Source of the DNA: DASYXW01 sp035934405 | GTDB taxonomy: Bacteria > Acidobacteriota > Terriglobia > UBA7540 | Assembly (NCBI GenBank): GCA_035934405.1 | Contig: DASYXW010000060.1 | Location: 1 to 50,178 of the forward strand | DNA: 50,178 nucleotides | Reading direction: 5' to 3' | Part shown: positions 41,948 through 50,048 of the stretch, piece by piece | Position numbering within the stretch: position 1 is the first letter of the stretch | How the letters are laid out: every line of letters starts with the position of its first letter | Position numbers and translations under genes: made by a program | Notes under the pieces: generated by a model | What the model was told of the DNA's origin: nothing | The model's database searches: none | Seen by the model: the letters and a program-made list of their open reading frames with translations, nothing else

Positions 41948-43088
41948 CAATTGGCCGCTCGTGCCTCTGAGAGAGGCTGCTTCACCCATCGAGAGACCAG
42001 ACGTGCCCCTTCCCGGCACGGTGTATCGGCAAATCGGAGTCAGGCTCTGGGGCCAGGGGGCCTATGAACGCGAGCCAATGGATGGGAGTGAGACGAAATA
42101 CTCGACCCTTTCGCGAGTCGAAGCTGGGGACATCGTTGTAAACAAAATCTGGGCGCGCAATGGCAGCGTCGCCGTAGTTCCCGAGGCACTTGGGGGCGCT
42201 TACGTTTCGGGAGAGTTTCCCACGTTCATTCCCGCCCCTCGGATGCTTGACCCTCGCTGGTTTCACTGGTTCACGAAGACTCCAAATTGCTGGGAGCAAT
42301 GCGACGAAAAATCTCGCGGCACTAGCGGCAAGAACCGCATTCGGCCCGAGCAATTCCTAGCAATCGCTATTCCCCTTCCCCCGCTCGACGAGCAGCAGCG
42401 CATCGTGGCACGCATCGAGGCGCTGGCCGCCAAAATCCAAGAGGCTCGCGGCTTGCGGCGCGAAGTACTTTCAGGGTGCGACGACCTCTGCCGGTCGATT
42501 CTGCTGCACGATGCAACGCCGGCCCCTACACCCATGCGCGCACTCGTCAAGCTGCGTGAGCCGGATGTGACCGTGCACGCAGATGAGAGTTATGACTTTG
42601 CCGGCGTCTACTGTTTCGGAGAAGGAGTATTCCGAGGGCAAAGGAAGTCTGGAATGGAGTTCGCATATGCCCGGCTTACTCGGTTGCGAGCGGGCGATTT
42701 TGTTTACCCGAAGTTAATGGCGTGGGAAGGCGCGCTCGGAGTCGTGCCGCCGGAGTGTGAAGGCTTGGTCGTCTCGTCGGAGTTTCCTGTATTTGAAATC
42801 GATACCGCCCTCGCCCTGCCAGAGACGCTCGACGTGTACTTCCGAACCCCCTCTGTCTGGCCAACTCTGGCTGGCGCCAGCACAGGAACGAACGTTCGGC
42901 GACGACGCCTCAATCCGGCAAACTTCCTGGAGTTTGAAATGCCATTACCGCCAATGAACTCGCAACGCAAGCTTAGCGAAATCAAGCGGCGCGTAGACGC
43001 GATGAAGCGCCTACAGGCTGTGACCACCGCCGAATTCGATGCCCTACTACCCTCGATTCTCGATAGGGCCTTTAGGGGAAAGTTGTAA
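41940..43088 (+). CDS. hsdS: Type I specificity subunit (HsdS)
   Basis: The 382-residue protein has two target-recognition domains joined by conserved helices. TRD1 covers about 1-140, the first conserved region is 'PLPPLDEQQRIVARIEALAA' (about 142-160), TRD2 covers about 190-330, and the second conserved region is 'PLPPMNSQRKLSEIKRRVDA' (about 335-355). It decides the DNA sequence that HsdM methylates and HsdR cuts. It overlaps hsdM by 8 nt. The target sequence cannot be read from it. Confidence 0.9.
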   Translation: MHNNWPLVPLREAASPIERPDVPLPGTVYRQIGVRLWGQGAYEREPMDGSETKYSTLSRVEAGDIVVNKIWARNGSVAVVPEALGGAYVSGEFPTFIPAPRMLDPRWFHWFTKTPNCWEQCDEKSRGTSGKNRIRPEQFLAIAIPLPPLDEQQRIVARIEALAAKIQEARGLRREVLSGCDDLCRSILLHDATPAPTPMRALVKLREPDVTVHADESYDFAGVYCFGEGVFRGQRKSGMEFAYARLTRLRAGDFVYPKLMAWEGALGVVPPECEGLVVSSEFPVFEIDTALALPETLDVYFRTPSVWPTLAGASTGTNVRRRRLNPANFLEFEMPLPPMNSQRKLSEIKRRVDAMKRLQAVTTAEFDALLPSILDRAFRGKL

Positions 43089-43120
43089 CACCAAGGAAAC
43101 GGCGTACGGCGTCGGATGTC

Positions 43121-43759
43121 CTAGCTGCCCTTTGGCTTCGAACTCCGCTGAATGGGCACAGCGGGGGTTTCGACCGCCTCGCTGTTAGTCGCCCTCTTCT
43201 TCGAGCTCGAATCGGTGGCTCGGCTGATGCGTTCCCAATGCCAGGAACCATGCTGGATTTCATTTCGTTTATTAAAACCGAGCCAGGCGCCCTGCATTTT
43301 GTTGCCTTCCCAGTCGACAAGAAACTGAAAGGTTCCATGGTAAATGTTGTCAGCTAAAATATTTTCCCAAAAGCCCGTGAGATGGATTTCGCGCTCCAAG
43401 CGGCCAAAGATTCGGTACCAGTGCTTGGCACCAGTGATGTTTCGCCCCCAGACGCGGCTTCCAAACTGATGCAGCTCTATTAGGTGTTTCTCAACTCTTG
43501 TCTCGCCCTTCTTGCCGCCGGTCCTGTAGTCGTAGGACACGCGCCAGATGCCCCGCACGTTCCGAGCACCCCGGCGCGTGAAACGGCCGAGAATGCGCGC
43601 CATTAGCCATTCAATCCGTTCCTGGAGAATAACGGTTAGAAGAATTCCGACCAGCAAAGGGAGAACCCACGTTACCGTTCCCCAGAGTACGTTCCAGAAT
43701 GGCCCGCGCAAGCAACCTCCATCACAAGGAAGAGTATCGGACAAGGGAGGAATGGGCAT
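43121..43759 (-). CDS. Membrane-anchored beta-rich protein, possible Cap15-like effector
   Basis: The 212-residue protein has one membrane helix (about 27-48, 'VLWGTVTWVLPLLVGILLTV') followed by a soluble region (about 65-180) of alternating strands with G/W repeats: 'GIWRVSYDYRTGG', 'IELHQFGSRVWGRNITG', 'GRLEREIHLTGFW', 'GTFQFLVDWEGNKMQGAWLG', 'IQHGSWHWERI'. This is a small beta-barrel pattern. Membrane-anchored minimal barrels (for example Cap15 in CBASS) are known antiphage effectors. No cyclase gene is next to it, so the similarity is structural only. The C-terminus is low-complexity and basic. It is convergent with hsdS. Confidence 0.5.
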   Translation of the reverse strand: MPIPPLSDTLPCDGGCLRGPFWNVLWGTVTWVLPLLVGILLTVILQERIEWLMARILGRFTRRGARNVRGIWRVSYDYRTGGKKGETRVEKHLIELHQFGSRVWGRNITGAKHWYRIFGRLEREIHLTGFWENILADNIYHGTFQFLVDWEGNKMQGAWLGFNKRNEIQHGSWHWERISRATDSSSKKRATNSEAVETPAVPIQRSSKPKGS

Positions 43760-43818
43760 TCTGTATGCCCTTTCACCTTGGCGTCAAGGGGAAGAACAAA
43801 GGCAAGGCCGATGGTGAA

Positions 43819-43841
43819 CTGTAGCGGAAAATGTAGCGGGT
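43819..43841. repeat. Candidate integrase arm-type site, right
   Basis: CTGTAGCGGAAAATGTAGCG matches 30964-30986 with one difference. In the minus frame it reads like the end of an integrase (APATFSATV), so it may also be the remnant of a second integrase. Confidence 0.45.
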
Positions 43842-43944
43842 GCCTGCTTGTTTTGGTTGGTACGGGCGAGTACGGCGACGAGCCCGATTCTTTGCTTCCA
43901 ATAACTTACCAATGGGTGCAAACAGGTGCTGACCGGCCATTTTG

Positions 43945-43987
43945 GATTAAGAGTCAGTTGCTCTACCAATTGAGCTAACGGCCCATC
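43945..43987. other. Attachment site, right (5' half of tRNA-Lys)
   Basis: Identical to 30893-30935. It carries tRNA nt 1-40 but no 3' half, so it is not a functional tRNA. It marks the right end of the island, and its right flank should contain the tRNA's original promoter region. Confidence 0.85.
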
Positions 43988-44088
43988 GAACATCCGGCGC
44001 CTTCAAGCACTCGCCCGTAATACGCCAGGGTCACGAAAGAGTTTAGCACGAATCGCCTGAAGGTTTGAAGTTGCCCTCGCAGATTCGG

Positions 44089-45357
44089 TCACGGAAGAAG
44101 TTTGTACACGGTACCGCAATTGGACTCGCCGCCCTTGAAGGTTGTGCCGTAAAGATTGCCGGTGCTGTCGCGGAACAAAGAGGAACCGCTGTAAGGGTTG
44201 GCGCCGTCTGACGGCGAGCCGGCCAGGTTGTGCAGCACGGTCTCCTTGCCCGTGGGACTCAACTCGAAGATCAATCCGCACAGGCTGAATTGGCACATCA
44301 CGTTGCCGCCGAATTCCGTGGTGCCGTAAAGATTGCCGAGAGAGTCCTCGACCATCCCCGAGGAAGGATCTCTGCCCCCCAAGTGCCCGTCGAAGCTAAA
44401 AAGCAAGCTCTCCACCCCGGCCGGAGTGATTTTGAACACCACTCCGTTTCCCATGGCGCCACCGGCGTTGGTGGTGCCGAACAGGTTGCCAGCAGAATCC
44501 AGGATCACACCGGCGGCGGGACCGGACCCGTCCCCGGGCGCACCCGTGAAGCTGTGGAGGATGGTTTCGACACCACCGGAGGTCAGCTTGAATACCACCC
44601 CGTCTCCGAAAACTCCGCCATTCAGCGTGGTGCCGTAAAGGTTCCCCGCCGTGTCGCGCGCCAAGCCTGCCGCAGGGCCGGACCCATCCGCTGTGGGCCC
44701 GGCAAAGCTGTACAAGACCGTTTCCACGCCGGCGGGAGTAACCTCGAAAACTGTTCCCTGACCATTCGAGCCGCCGTTGAAAGTGGTGCCGTAAAGATTG
44801 CCCGCCGAGTCCTCGACCAAGCCGGCCTCAGGGTAGCCGCCGTCGGCGCCACCCGTGAAGTTATAGAGCACGCTCTCGACGCCAGCCGTGGTCACCTTGA
44901 ACACCACGCCCTGGCCGCCAGTCCCGCCGCCGACCGCCGTGCCGAAGAAATTACCGTTGGAGTCCAACACCAGTCCGGCGGCAGGATAGCCGCCGTCAGC
45001 GCCGCCGGTGAAGCTGTAAAGAACGCTTTCCACGCCGGTGGTAGTCACCTCAAACACCGTCCCCTTGCCAGACGTGCCGCCGTAGTACGTAGTGCCGAAC
45101 AGATTGCTGGAAGCGTCCTCGACCAAGCCGCCGTAAGGATGCGATCCATCCGCGCCGCACTGAAACGAATAGAGCAGGCTGATGGCGCGCGACGTCCCTC
45201 GCGCCGGGACGGATGTCGGCACGGCCGTTACCGCGAGCGCGCTGCCGATTGCTGCCGCCAGCGTCATCCCGATCACAGACGCGCACCTCCGCCCTCCGAT
45301 TCTGCCAAATACGCCGTAAGGTTTGGTTTCGCTCTTCAAGCCACTCTCCTTCTGCAT
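44089..45357 (-). CDS. Secreted GloVer-repeat (choice-of-anchor tandem repeat) protein 1
   Basis: The 422-residue protein has a basic, hydrophobic N-terminus (signal-like, about 25-50) and seven repeats of about 50 residues with the recurring words 'NLYGTTFNGG', 'GTVFEVT', 'ETVLYSFAG'. This is the GloVer propeller repeat, common in Acidobacteriota, probably a surface or secreted beta-propeller. No enzymatic motif is visible. It has a close neighbour of the same kind upstream, 44 nt away, so they are tandem paralogues in one operon. Confidence 0.75.
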   Translation of the reverse strand: MQKESGLKSETKPYGVFGRIGGRRCASVIGMTLAAAIGSALAVTAVPTSVPARGTSRAISLLYSFQCGADGSHPYGGLVEDASSNLFGTTYYGGTSGKGTVFEVTTTGVESVLYSFTGGADGGYPAAGLVLDSNGNFFGTAVGGGTGGQGVVFKVTTAGVESVLYNFTGGADGGYPEAGLVEDSAGNLYGTTFNGGSNGQGTVFEVTPAGVETVLYSFAGPTADGSGPAAGLARDTAGNLYGTTLNGGVFGDGVVFKLTSGGVETILHSFTGAPGDGSGPAAGVILDSAGNLFGTTNAGGAMGNGVVFKITPAGVESLLFSFDGHLGGRDPSSGMVEDSLGNLYGTTEFGGNVMCQFSLCGLIFELSPTGKETVLHNLAGSPSDGANPYSGSSLFRDSTGNLYGTTFKGGESNCGTVYKLLP

Positions 45358-45401
45358 TCTGAGCTTCTCTCATTCAAAACTCAGAGCTCATAATTCATAA
45401 C

Positions 45402-46622
45402 TCACGGCGTGTACTTGAACACCGCGCCGCATCTTGAAACCCCGCCCACGTAAGTCGTGCCGTAGATGCTGCCCGTGCCGTCGAGCGCCAATCGGCTGTA
45501 AGAGAAATGCCCGTCATTGGGAATCCCCACATTGAAGCTGTGCAGTATGGTTTGCGTGCCGGTCTTGCTGAGTTCATAGACCACGCCAAAGCTGCCAGCG
45601 CCACCGAGCAGCGTAGTGCCGTAAAGATTGCCAGCGCTGTCACCGGCCAGAGTCACCGCCGGATCGTTGCCGTCGGTGGTTCCACCGGTGAACTCGTGCC
45701 GCAACGATTCCACGCCGCCAGCGGAGATTTCAAACACCGTGCCGATGTTCGAAGTTCCACCGAACGACGTGGAGCCAAAAAGGTCGCCTGCCGTGTCGCG
45801 GATCAGACCGCCCGCCGGATTCGACCCGTCCCCCGGCGTCCCCGTGAAGCTGTGGAGCACGGTTTCCACGCCGCTCGCCGTCACCTTGAACACAATTCCA
45901 TCGCCGGACGCTCCGCCGTAGTACGTGGTGCCATAAAGATTCCCGGTCGTGTCTCGCACCAGAGCTGCGGCGGGGCCGGTGCCATCCGCGGGCGGTCCGG
46001 CAAAGCTGTGCAGCACGGTTTCCACGCCGCCCGGCGTCAGCTTGAACACCACACCGTTGCCCGAAGCACCGCCATACACCGTGGCGCCGTAAAGGTTGCC
46101 GGCCTTGTCTTCCACCAAACCGTTGGGGCTGTCTCCGTCCGCTCCGCCCGTGAAGCTATAGAGGATCGTCTCTGCGCCGCTTGCGGTCACTTTGAAAACC
46201 GCTCCCCCGCCGAAAGCGCCGCCATAGACGGTGGTGCCGAAAAGGTTGCCGGTCGCGTCCCGCACCAGAGCGGCCACCGGGTAGTATCCGTCGGTTGGAT
46301 TCCCGCCAAAGCTATGCAGCACGGTTTCCGTACCCGACGCCGACAACTCGTAGACCGCTCCGTTACCGTAGGTTCCGCCGCGGGTCGTGGTGCCATAGAG
46401 GTTTCCGGCTGCGTCCCTGACGACGCCGGAATTGTCGTAGGCGCCGTCCGTGCCACAACGAAACGAGTAGAGCAAGCTGTAGCTTTGCGCTCTGGCTGAT
46501 GAAGAGGCCGCCATACTTGACACGAGCACGGCCACGAACGCCACGGCCAACGACAACACTCCGCACCGAGCCCGCCTGCGGGTCCCACACGCCCAACCCC
46601 GACTCTTCACATCGCTCTCCAT
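45402..46622 (-). CDS. Secreted GloVer-repeat protein 2
   Basis: The 406-residue protein has a signal peptide (about 20-45, ending 'SSSARA') and seven repeats, for example 'NLYGTTYYGGASGDGIVFKV' and 'VLHSFTGTPGDGSNPAGGLI'. It is the upstream tandem paralogue of the 422-residue protein; the two share repeat words but differ in many positions. A CATAATTCATAACTCACG-type word repeat sits in the gap between them. Function is unknown; a surface propeller that binds ligands is the family view. Confidence 0.75.
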   Translation of the reverse strand: MESDVKSRGWACGTRRRARCGVLSLAVAFVAVLVSSMAASSSARAQSYSLLYSFRCGTDGAYDNSGVVRDAAGNLYGTTTRGGTYGNGAVYELSASGTETVLHSFGGNPTDGYYPVAALVRDATGNLFGTTVYGGAFGGGAVFKVTASGAETILYSFTGGADGDSPNGLVEDKAGNLYGATVYGGASGNGVVFKLTPGGVETVLHSFAGPPADGTGPAAALVRDTTGNLYGTTYYGGASGDGIVFKVTASGVETVLHSFTGTPGDGSNPAGGLIRDTAGDLFGSTSFGGTSNIGTVFEISAGGVESLRHEFTGGTTDGNDPAVTLAGDSAGNLYGTTLLGGAGSFGVVYELSKTGTQTILHSFNVGIPNDGHFSYSRLALDGTGSIYGTTYVGGVSRCGAVFKYTP

Positions 46623-46819
46623 GAACGCTCCTTCTGCCGTTGTCGAAACCCGACACGCAAAAGATTCTACTACGACCTTCCATAATGCAGAAGCTAGTAA
46701 TATGCATATTGTCTAACTACTTAACTCTTCGATTCGCGGCGTTTGCAAACACCCGGGCGCTTCGCTATGATGCTCCCGCTCTGATGGTTCGACAACATCA
46801 GTCCAACAAGGAGGCGTTT

Positions 46820-47038
46820 ATGAAGCGCATGATCATTTACCTCGCATGGGCTTGGGAGATCCTCATCGGAGCTCTTCTGATTACGCCGGGCGGGGTCCTC
46901 TGCATCGCATGCGGGACGACGGTGCCAGCCACGGGCTACATCGGAGAGACCGCCACGAAGGTTATTGGAGTGGTGGCGATTCTTTTCGGTGTCTATGGAA
47001 TCGCGACCGCGGGTAGGGCTGGCTCTGCCGGCGGGTAA
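46820..47038 (+). CDS. Small two-helix membrane protein
   Basis: The start is ATG 46820 with AAGGAGG 6 nt upstream; a longer upstream frame is unsupported. The 72-residue product has helices at about 5-24 and 46-63 with Cys28 and Cys31 between them (LCIACG). I recognise no family. A hairpin with a T-rich tail follows. Confidence 0.55.
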   Translation: MKRMIIYLAWAWEILIGALLITPGGVLCIACGTTVPATGYIGETATKVIGVVAILFGVYGIATAGRAGSAGG

Positions 47039-47046
47039 GCTTCGCG

Positions 47047-47089
47047 CCCACGGTTAATCGCCACAGGCCGATTGACCGTGGGCTTTATT
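47047..47089 (+). terminator. Rho-independent-type terminator
   Basis: The stem CCCACGGT/ACCGTGGG (47047-47054 and 47075-47082) is followed by CTTTATT. It lies 9 nt past the small membrane protein gene. Confidence 0.6.
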
Positions 47090-47151
47090 CCTCGAGCGCA
47101 GCGGTGCCCCGGGGTTGGATGCGACGTGAACACTGTTCATCAGGAGGAAGC

Positions 47152-48183
47152 ATGGTTGACCTCAGTACCGAATACCTCGGTCTGAAGCTGCGAACCCCAC
47201 TGGTACCTTCGGCGTCGCCTCTCTCGCAGAACATCGATCGCGTTCGTCGGCTGGAGGATGCAGGAGCTTCCGCAGTCGTCTTGTACTCGCTCTTCGAGGA
47301 GCAGTTGCACGGGGACGCCGAACCACCCCGCTCAGGTGAGAACGGGAGCGAAGCCAAGTCGGCGCCTTACCTTCTGCAACCTCGAGATTTCCGCATGGGC
47401 CCGGAAGGTTATCTCGAACACGTGCGCCGAGCCAAGGAGGCCGTCGCCATACCGGTCATCGCTAGCCTGAACGGCGTCACCGCTGGCGGATGGACACAAT
47501 ACGCCCAACAGATCGAACAGGCCGGGGCCGACGCCCTCGAGTGCAACATCTATTCCATCCCGACCGACCCTGACCTCAGCTCCGCTCTGGTCGAGCAGAC
47601 CTATCTCGACATCCTGCGGGCTGTCAAGTCAGCGACCTCGCTGCCGCTGGCGGTGAAGCTTTTCCCTTTCTTCACCAACCTGGCAAGCCTGGCCAAGCGG
47701 CTCGACCAGGCAGGCGTTCGGGCCCTGGTTCTCTTCAATCGGTTCTACCAGCCTGATGTCGACCTGGAGGCGATGCAGGTCAAACCGAACGTCCTGCTAA
47801 GCACCACAGAAGCTCTGCGTTTGCCACTGACTTGGATCGGTATCCTCTATGGACGAATCACGGCCAGCTTGGCCGCCAGCGGCGGAGTTGACCAGCCGGA
47901 CGACATGGTTAAGCTACTGATGGTCGGCGCAGATGTGACCATGCTCTGCTCTTCACTGATGCGAAACGGTATCGCGCATCTGCGCTATCTGGAGAACGGA
48001 TTGCGCGACTGGTTGGAGCAGCATGAATGGAAATCCGTCCGAGAGTTGCAGGGCACCATGAGCCAGCTCCACTGCCCTGATCCGACGGCGTTCGAGCGTG
48101 CTCAGTATCTGCGTGCGGTCAAGGGCGCGGAGCAGGTTGTGGTCACGGGCCGGGAAGCTTGGAGGATTCTTACGGGCGAATGA
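47152..48183 (+). CDS. Dihydroorotate-dehydrogenase-like oxidoreductase
   Basis: The start is ATG 47152, after AGGAGG. The 343-residue TIM-barrel protein resembles PyrD: 'LSTEYLGLKLRTPLVPSASP' (start), 'VIASLNGVTAGGWTQYAQQI' (about 100-120), 'ADALECNIYSIPTDP', 'LAVKLFPFFTNL', and the FMN phosphate loop region 'AASGGVDQPDDMVKLLMVGA' (about 240). These proteins are often annotated 'dihydroorotate dehydrogenase-like' and sit apart from pyrimidine genes; a catalytic Ser/Cys typical of true PyrD is not evident to me. The substrate is unknown. Confidence 0.75.
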   Translation: MVDLSTEYLGLKLRTPLVPSASPLSQNIDRVRRLEDAGASAVVLYSLFEEQLHGDAEPPRSGENGSEAKSAPYLLQPRDFRMGPEGYLEHVRRAKEAVAIPVIASLNGVTAGGWTQYAQQIEQAGADALECNIYSIPTDPDLSSALVEQTYLDILRAVKSATSLPLAVKLFPFFTNLASLAKRLDQAGVRALVLFNRFYQPDVDLEAMQVKPNVLLSTTEALRLPLTWIGILYGRITASLAASGGVDQPDDMVKLLMVGADVTMLCSSLMRNGIAHLRYLENGLRDWLEQHEWKSVRELQGTMSQLHCPDPTAFERAQYLRAVKGAEQVVVTGREAWRILTGE

Positions 48184-48873
48184 TCGGTGCAAGAGCGCTG
48201 GCCACCCCTGCTGCAGGGGTAATGATTACATATTTCATTATTCATAACAAAATACTTACATCAATAAATAATGTAAGTGGTTTATTATCATGTATCTGAC
48301 GGCTTCGTTTTGAAAACTCACTGATTATAAAGGGACTTTTAGGCTTCGTTTGTTTTTGGAGAATTTTTTCTGAGCAGTCGGTATTGCGTTTCGTCGCCTC
48401 GCGGGCACCGGCCGACAGAGCGGAGAGTGCTGCGGCGACTTGCCCCCCAGGGCTCCGGTGCGAGGGTTCGTTTTGAACGCTAGAACATAGCTCCCTTCAC
48501 AGATGAATTATCAGCTATTTATATCAGAAGTGAGCTCGCTGTCAAGCTTGGATGGTGGGCCAGTTCCAGGTAGAGGTGGCTTGACGCCGCCATTAAGCAT
48601 AAGAAATGGCGGGATAAACCTCCACTGCACTTCAAACTGGCCCACAACCCCGTATTGGCCGCCTAGCCGCAGGGCGGGCGGGAGAGGGACAGCTTGCGGC
48701 CGCTCTATTCTTGTGAGCTGGCATCGCAGCCGCCCGCCCGTCTTATGACGAGACGAGCAGCAGGCAGCCATGGTCAGTGTTTTTTCTGACCGTGGGCGGT
48801 TATCTGTGACGGGGGTACCTGGAACTACAGTAACTGCAGTGCGAGGACGCGGGGTAACTGCAGGTTGAGGATT
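48184..48873. other. 690-nt gene-poor spacer, AT-rich left half
   Basis: I find no supported gene. From 48215 to 48390 the sequence is AT-rich, unlike its surroundings, and may hold a promoter or a mobile-element scar. GGCTTCGTTTTGAAAAC-type words recur at about 48301, 48342 and 48466. A large hairpin lies at 48555-48645, and a CCGCAGGGCGGGCGG...CCGCCCGCCCG inverted pair lies at 48666-48740. tRNA-Leu follows. Confidence 0.45.
48555..48645. repeat. MITE-like nested hairpin
   Basis: Three nested stems pair in order: GTGGGCCAGTT (48555-48565) with AACTGGCCCAC (48635-48645), GAGGT with ACCTC, and CGCCATT (48588-48594) with AATGGCG (48605-48611). The shape suggests a palindromic mobile fragment such as a deleted insertion sequence. 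Confidence 0.5.
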
Positions 48874-48962
48874 TGGTGCTGGAGGGGGGAGTTGAACCCC
48901 CACGCTGTTTACACAGCGCGAGATTTTGAGTCTCGTGCGTCTGCCAGTTCCGCCACTCCAGC
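48874..48962 (-). tRNA. tRNA-Leu (CAA anticodon)
   Basis: The minus strand gives acceptor GCTGGAG/CTCCAGC, a long variable arm as expected for Leu, an anticodon stem CGAGA/TCTCG with CAA, and the T-arm GGGGGTTCAACTCCCC. CCA (48874-48876 on the complement) appears to be encoded. The gene is 86 nt without CCA. Confidence 0.9.
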
Positions 48963-48975
48963 GCGTTCGCGCCAC

Positions 48976-49758
48976 CTAATGGCCGCCCAGGGACTCCCGC
49001 ACCACGCCGTACTGGTGCCCCCAGGCGTCGGTCATCTTGTTGCGAACCTCCCACAACTCAGGAAAAAACGACGTGCGCAAACCTTCGTTCAGAAGCTCCA
49101 CCGACCGGCCCTTCAGGGACTTTGCTCCGAGACCGATCGTGCGGTGGATCAGTTGGACGTGATGAAACCGGAACTTCTGAAACAGCTCGTCAAACTCGGC
49201 GAGCGCCTCGGCGACCACGTAAGCGTCCGAGTGGGAGTATTCGGAATTGTAAATCTTCTCCACCGTCAGCCCATGCGCGTCCAGATAATGTGTCTTGAAC
49301 GACTCCCAGAGCGGCTGGTGCATTCGCAGCAAGACACGGAACCCGGGTGATTCCTGTCCGCTGCCGTTTCCCAACTGCAGCCGAATCTCCTGGTATTCCT
49401 TCGGCGACATGCTCTCGAGCAGGGCCAACTGGTCGATCATCAGCTTCTGTGCCGTGTGCACGCGGCGCATCAGGGTCAGCACCCGGTTCGTGTTCTGCTG
49501 CTGCAGGTAGTCGTCGACGTCGAGCAGGGTGTACGCGATCAGTTTCATCCACAGTTCTTCGGCCTGGTGGACGATCTGAAACTGCAGCTCATCGCGATTG
49601 CAGAACTCCTCGAAGTCTTTCTGGCAGCCCAGCAGCCGGCGGGTGTCGAGGTAGCGCTCGTAATCGAGCGTACCCTCTCCGTTCATGATGGAGTAAAAAT
49701 GACCGCGGTCCACTTTTCTCTCGCGATGAGGTGCCGTATTACCCTGGTCTGGAGCCAC
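48976..49758 (-). CDS. kynA: Tryptophan 2,3-dioxygenase
   Basis: The 260-residue heme enzyme opens the tryptophan indole ring to N-formylkynurenine. Typical phrases are 'LQFQIVHQAEELWMKLIAYT' (about 58-77, with the heme-side His), 'PKEYQEIRLQLGNGSGQESP' then 'GFR' (about 120-142), and a C-terminal 'FFPELWEVRNKMTDAWGHQY' with the conserved Trp/Arg. The length fits the bacterial family (about 260-280). It is the first step of the kynurenine pathway; no other pathway gene is in the window. The N-terminal 15 residues are polar and variable. Confidence 0.9.
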   Translation of the reverse strand: MAPDQGNTAPHRERKVDRGHFYSIMNGEGTLDYERYLDTRRLLGCQKDFEEFCNRDELQFQIVHQAEELWMKLIAYTLLDVDDYLQQQNTNRVLTLMRRVHTAQKLMIDQLALLESMSPKEYQEIRLQLGNGSGQESPGFRVLLRMHQPLWESFKTHYLDAHGLTVEKIYNSEYSHSDAYVVAEALAEFDELFQKFRFHHVQLIHRTIGLGAKSLKGRSVELLNEGLRTSFFPELWEVRNKMTDAWGHQYGVVRESLGGH

Positions 49759-50048
49759 CAGCGGCGAGCGCGCAGGGCTCGGACCCTACGCGCCCTCGAC
49801 CAGCCGAACTTTGGAAGCTCTTAAGAACAGGGGTATCGGATTCCGGAGGGAACCTTCCACGGTAGATCGAGTGGCAACCATGGCTCTCGAAATTCAACGC
49901 AGCGAGCACACTGGCAGAGGGGCAGAGCCTGGAAGCTCGCCCCGATTCCTTCAGCCCCGAGAGTCAGGGTCGGTCCAAAAGCACCAACTACAGCCCTTCA
50001 CCGGATCGCCGGTCGCGCGCTTTCGTCTTTGGGTCCGCCCACCCTCAA
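49759..50048. other. 290-nt spacer; nothing recognised
   Basis: I see no gene with support here, only short GC-driven frames. It should hold the promoter of the dioxygenase gene. Confidence 0.4.

Larger units (their letters stand above)
30936..43987. mobile_element. tRNA-Lys-integrated genomic island (13 kb) with a type I RM system
   Basis: Identical 43-nt ends, an integrase next to the tRNA end, an excisionase-like gene and a self-contained cargo define the element. The cargo is restriction-modification, a kinase, HNH proteins and a membrane beta-rich protein. No conjugation or phage structural gene is seen, so it cannot move by itself except by being carried or mobilised. Part of the cargo (hsdR) is frameshifted. 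Confidence 0.85.

Noticed and set aside
43784..43993. 69-codon minus-strand frame across attR
   Set aside because: It is made of the tRNA half and the arm-like word; it may contain an integrase remnant but is not a gene.
44230..45393. 387-codon plus-strand frame opposite the GloVer protein
   Set aside because: The repeat structure of the minus-strand protein creates a matching open antisense frame; only the minus-strand product has the known repeats.
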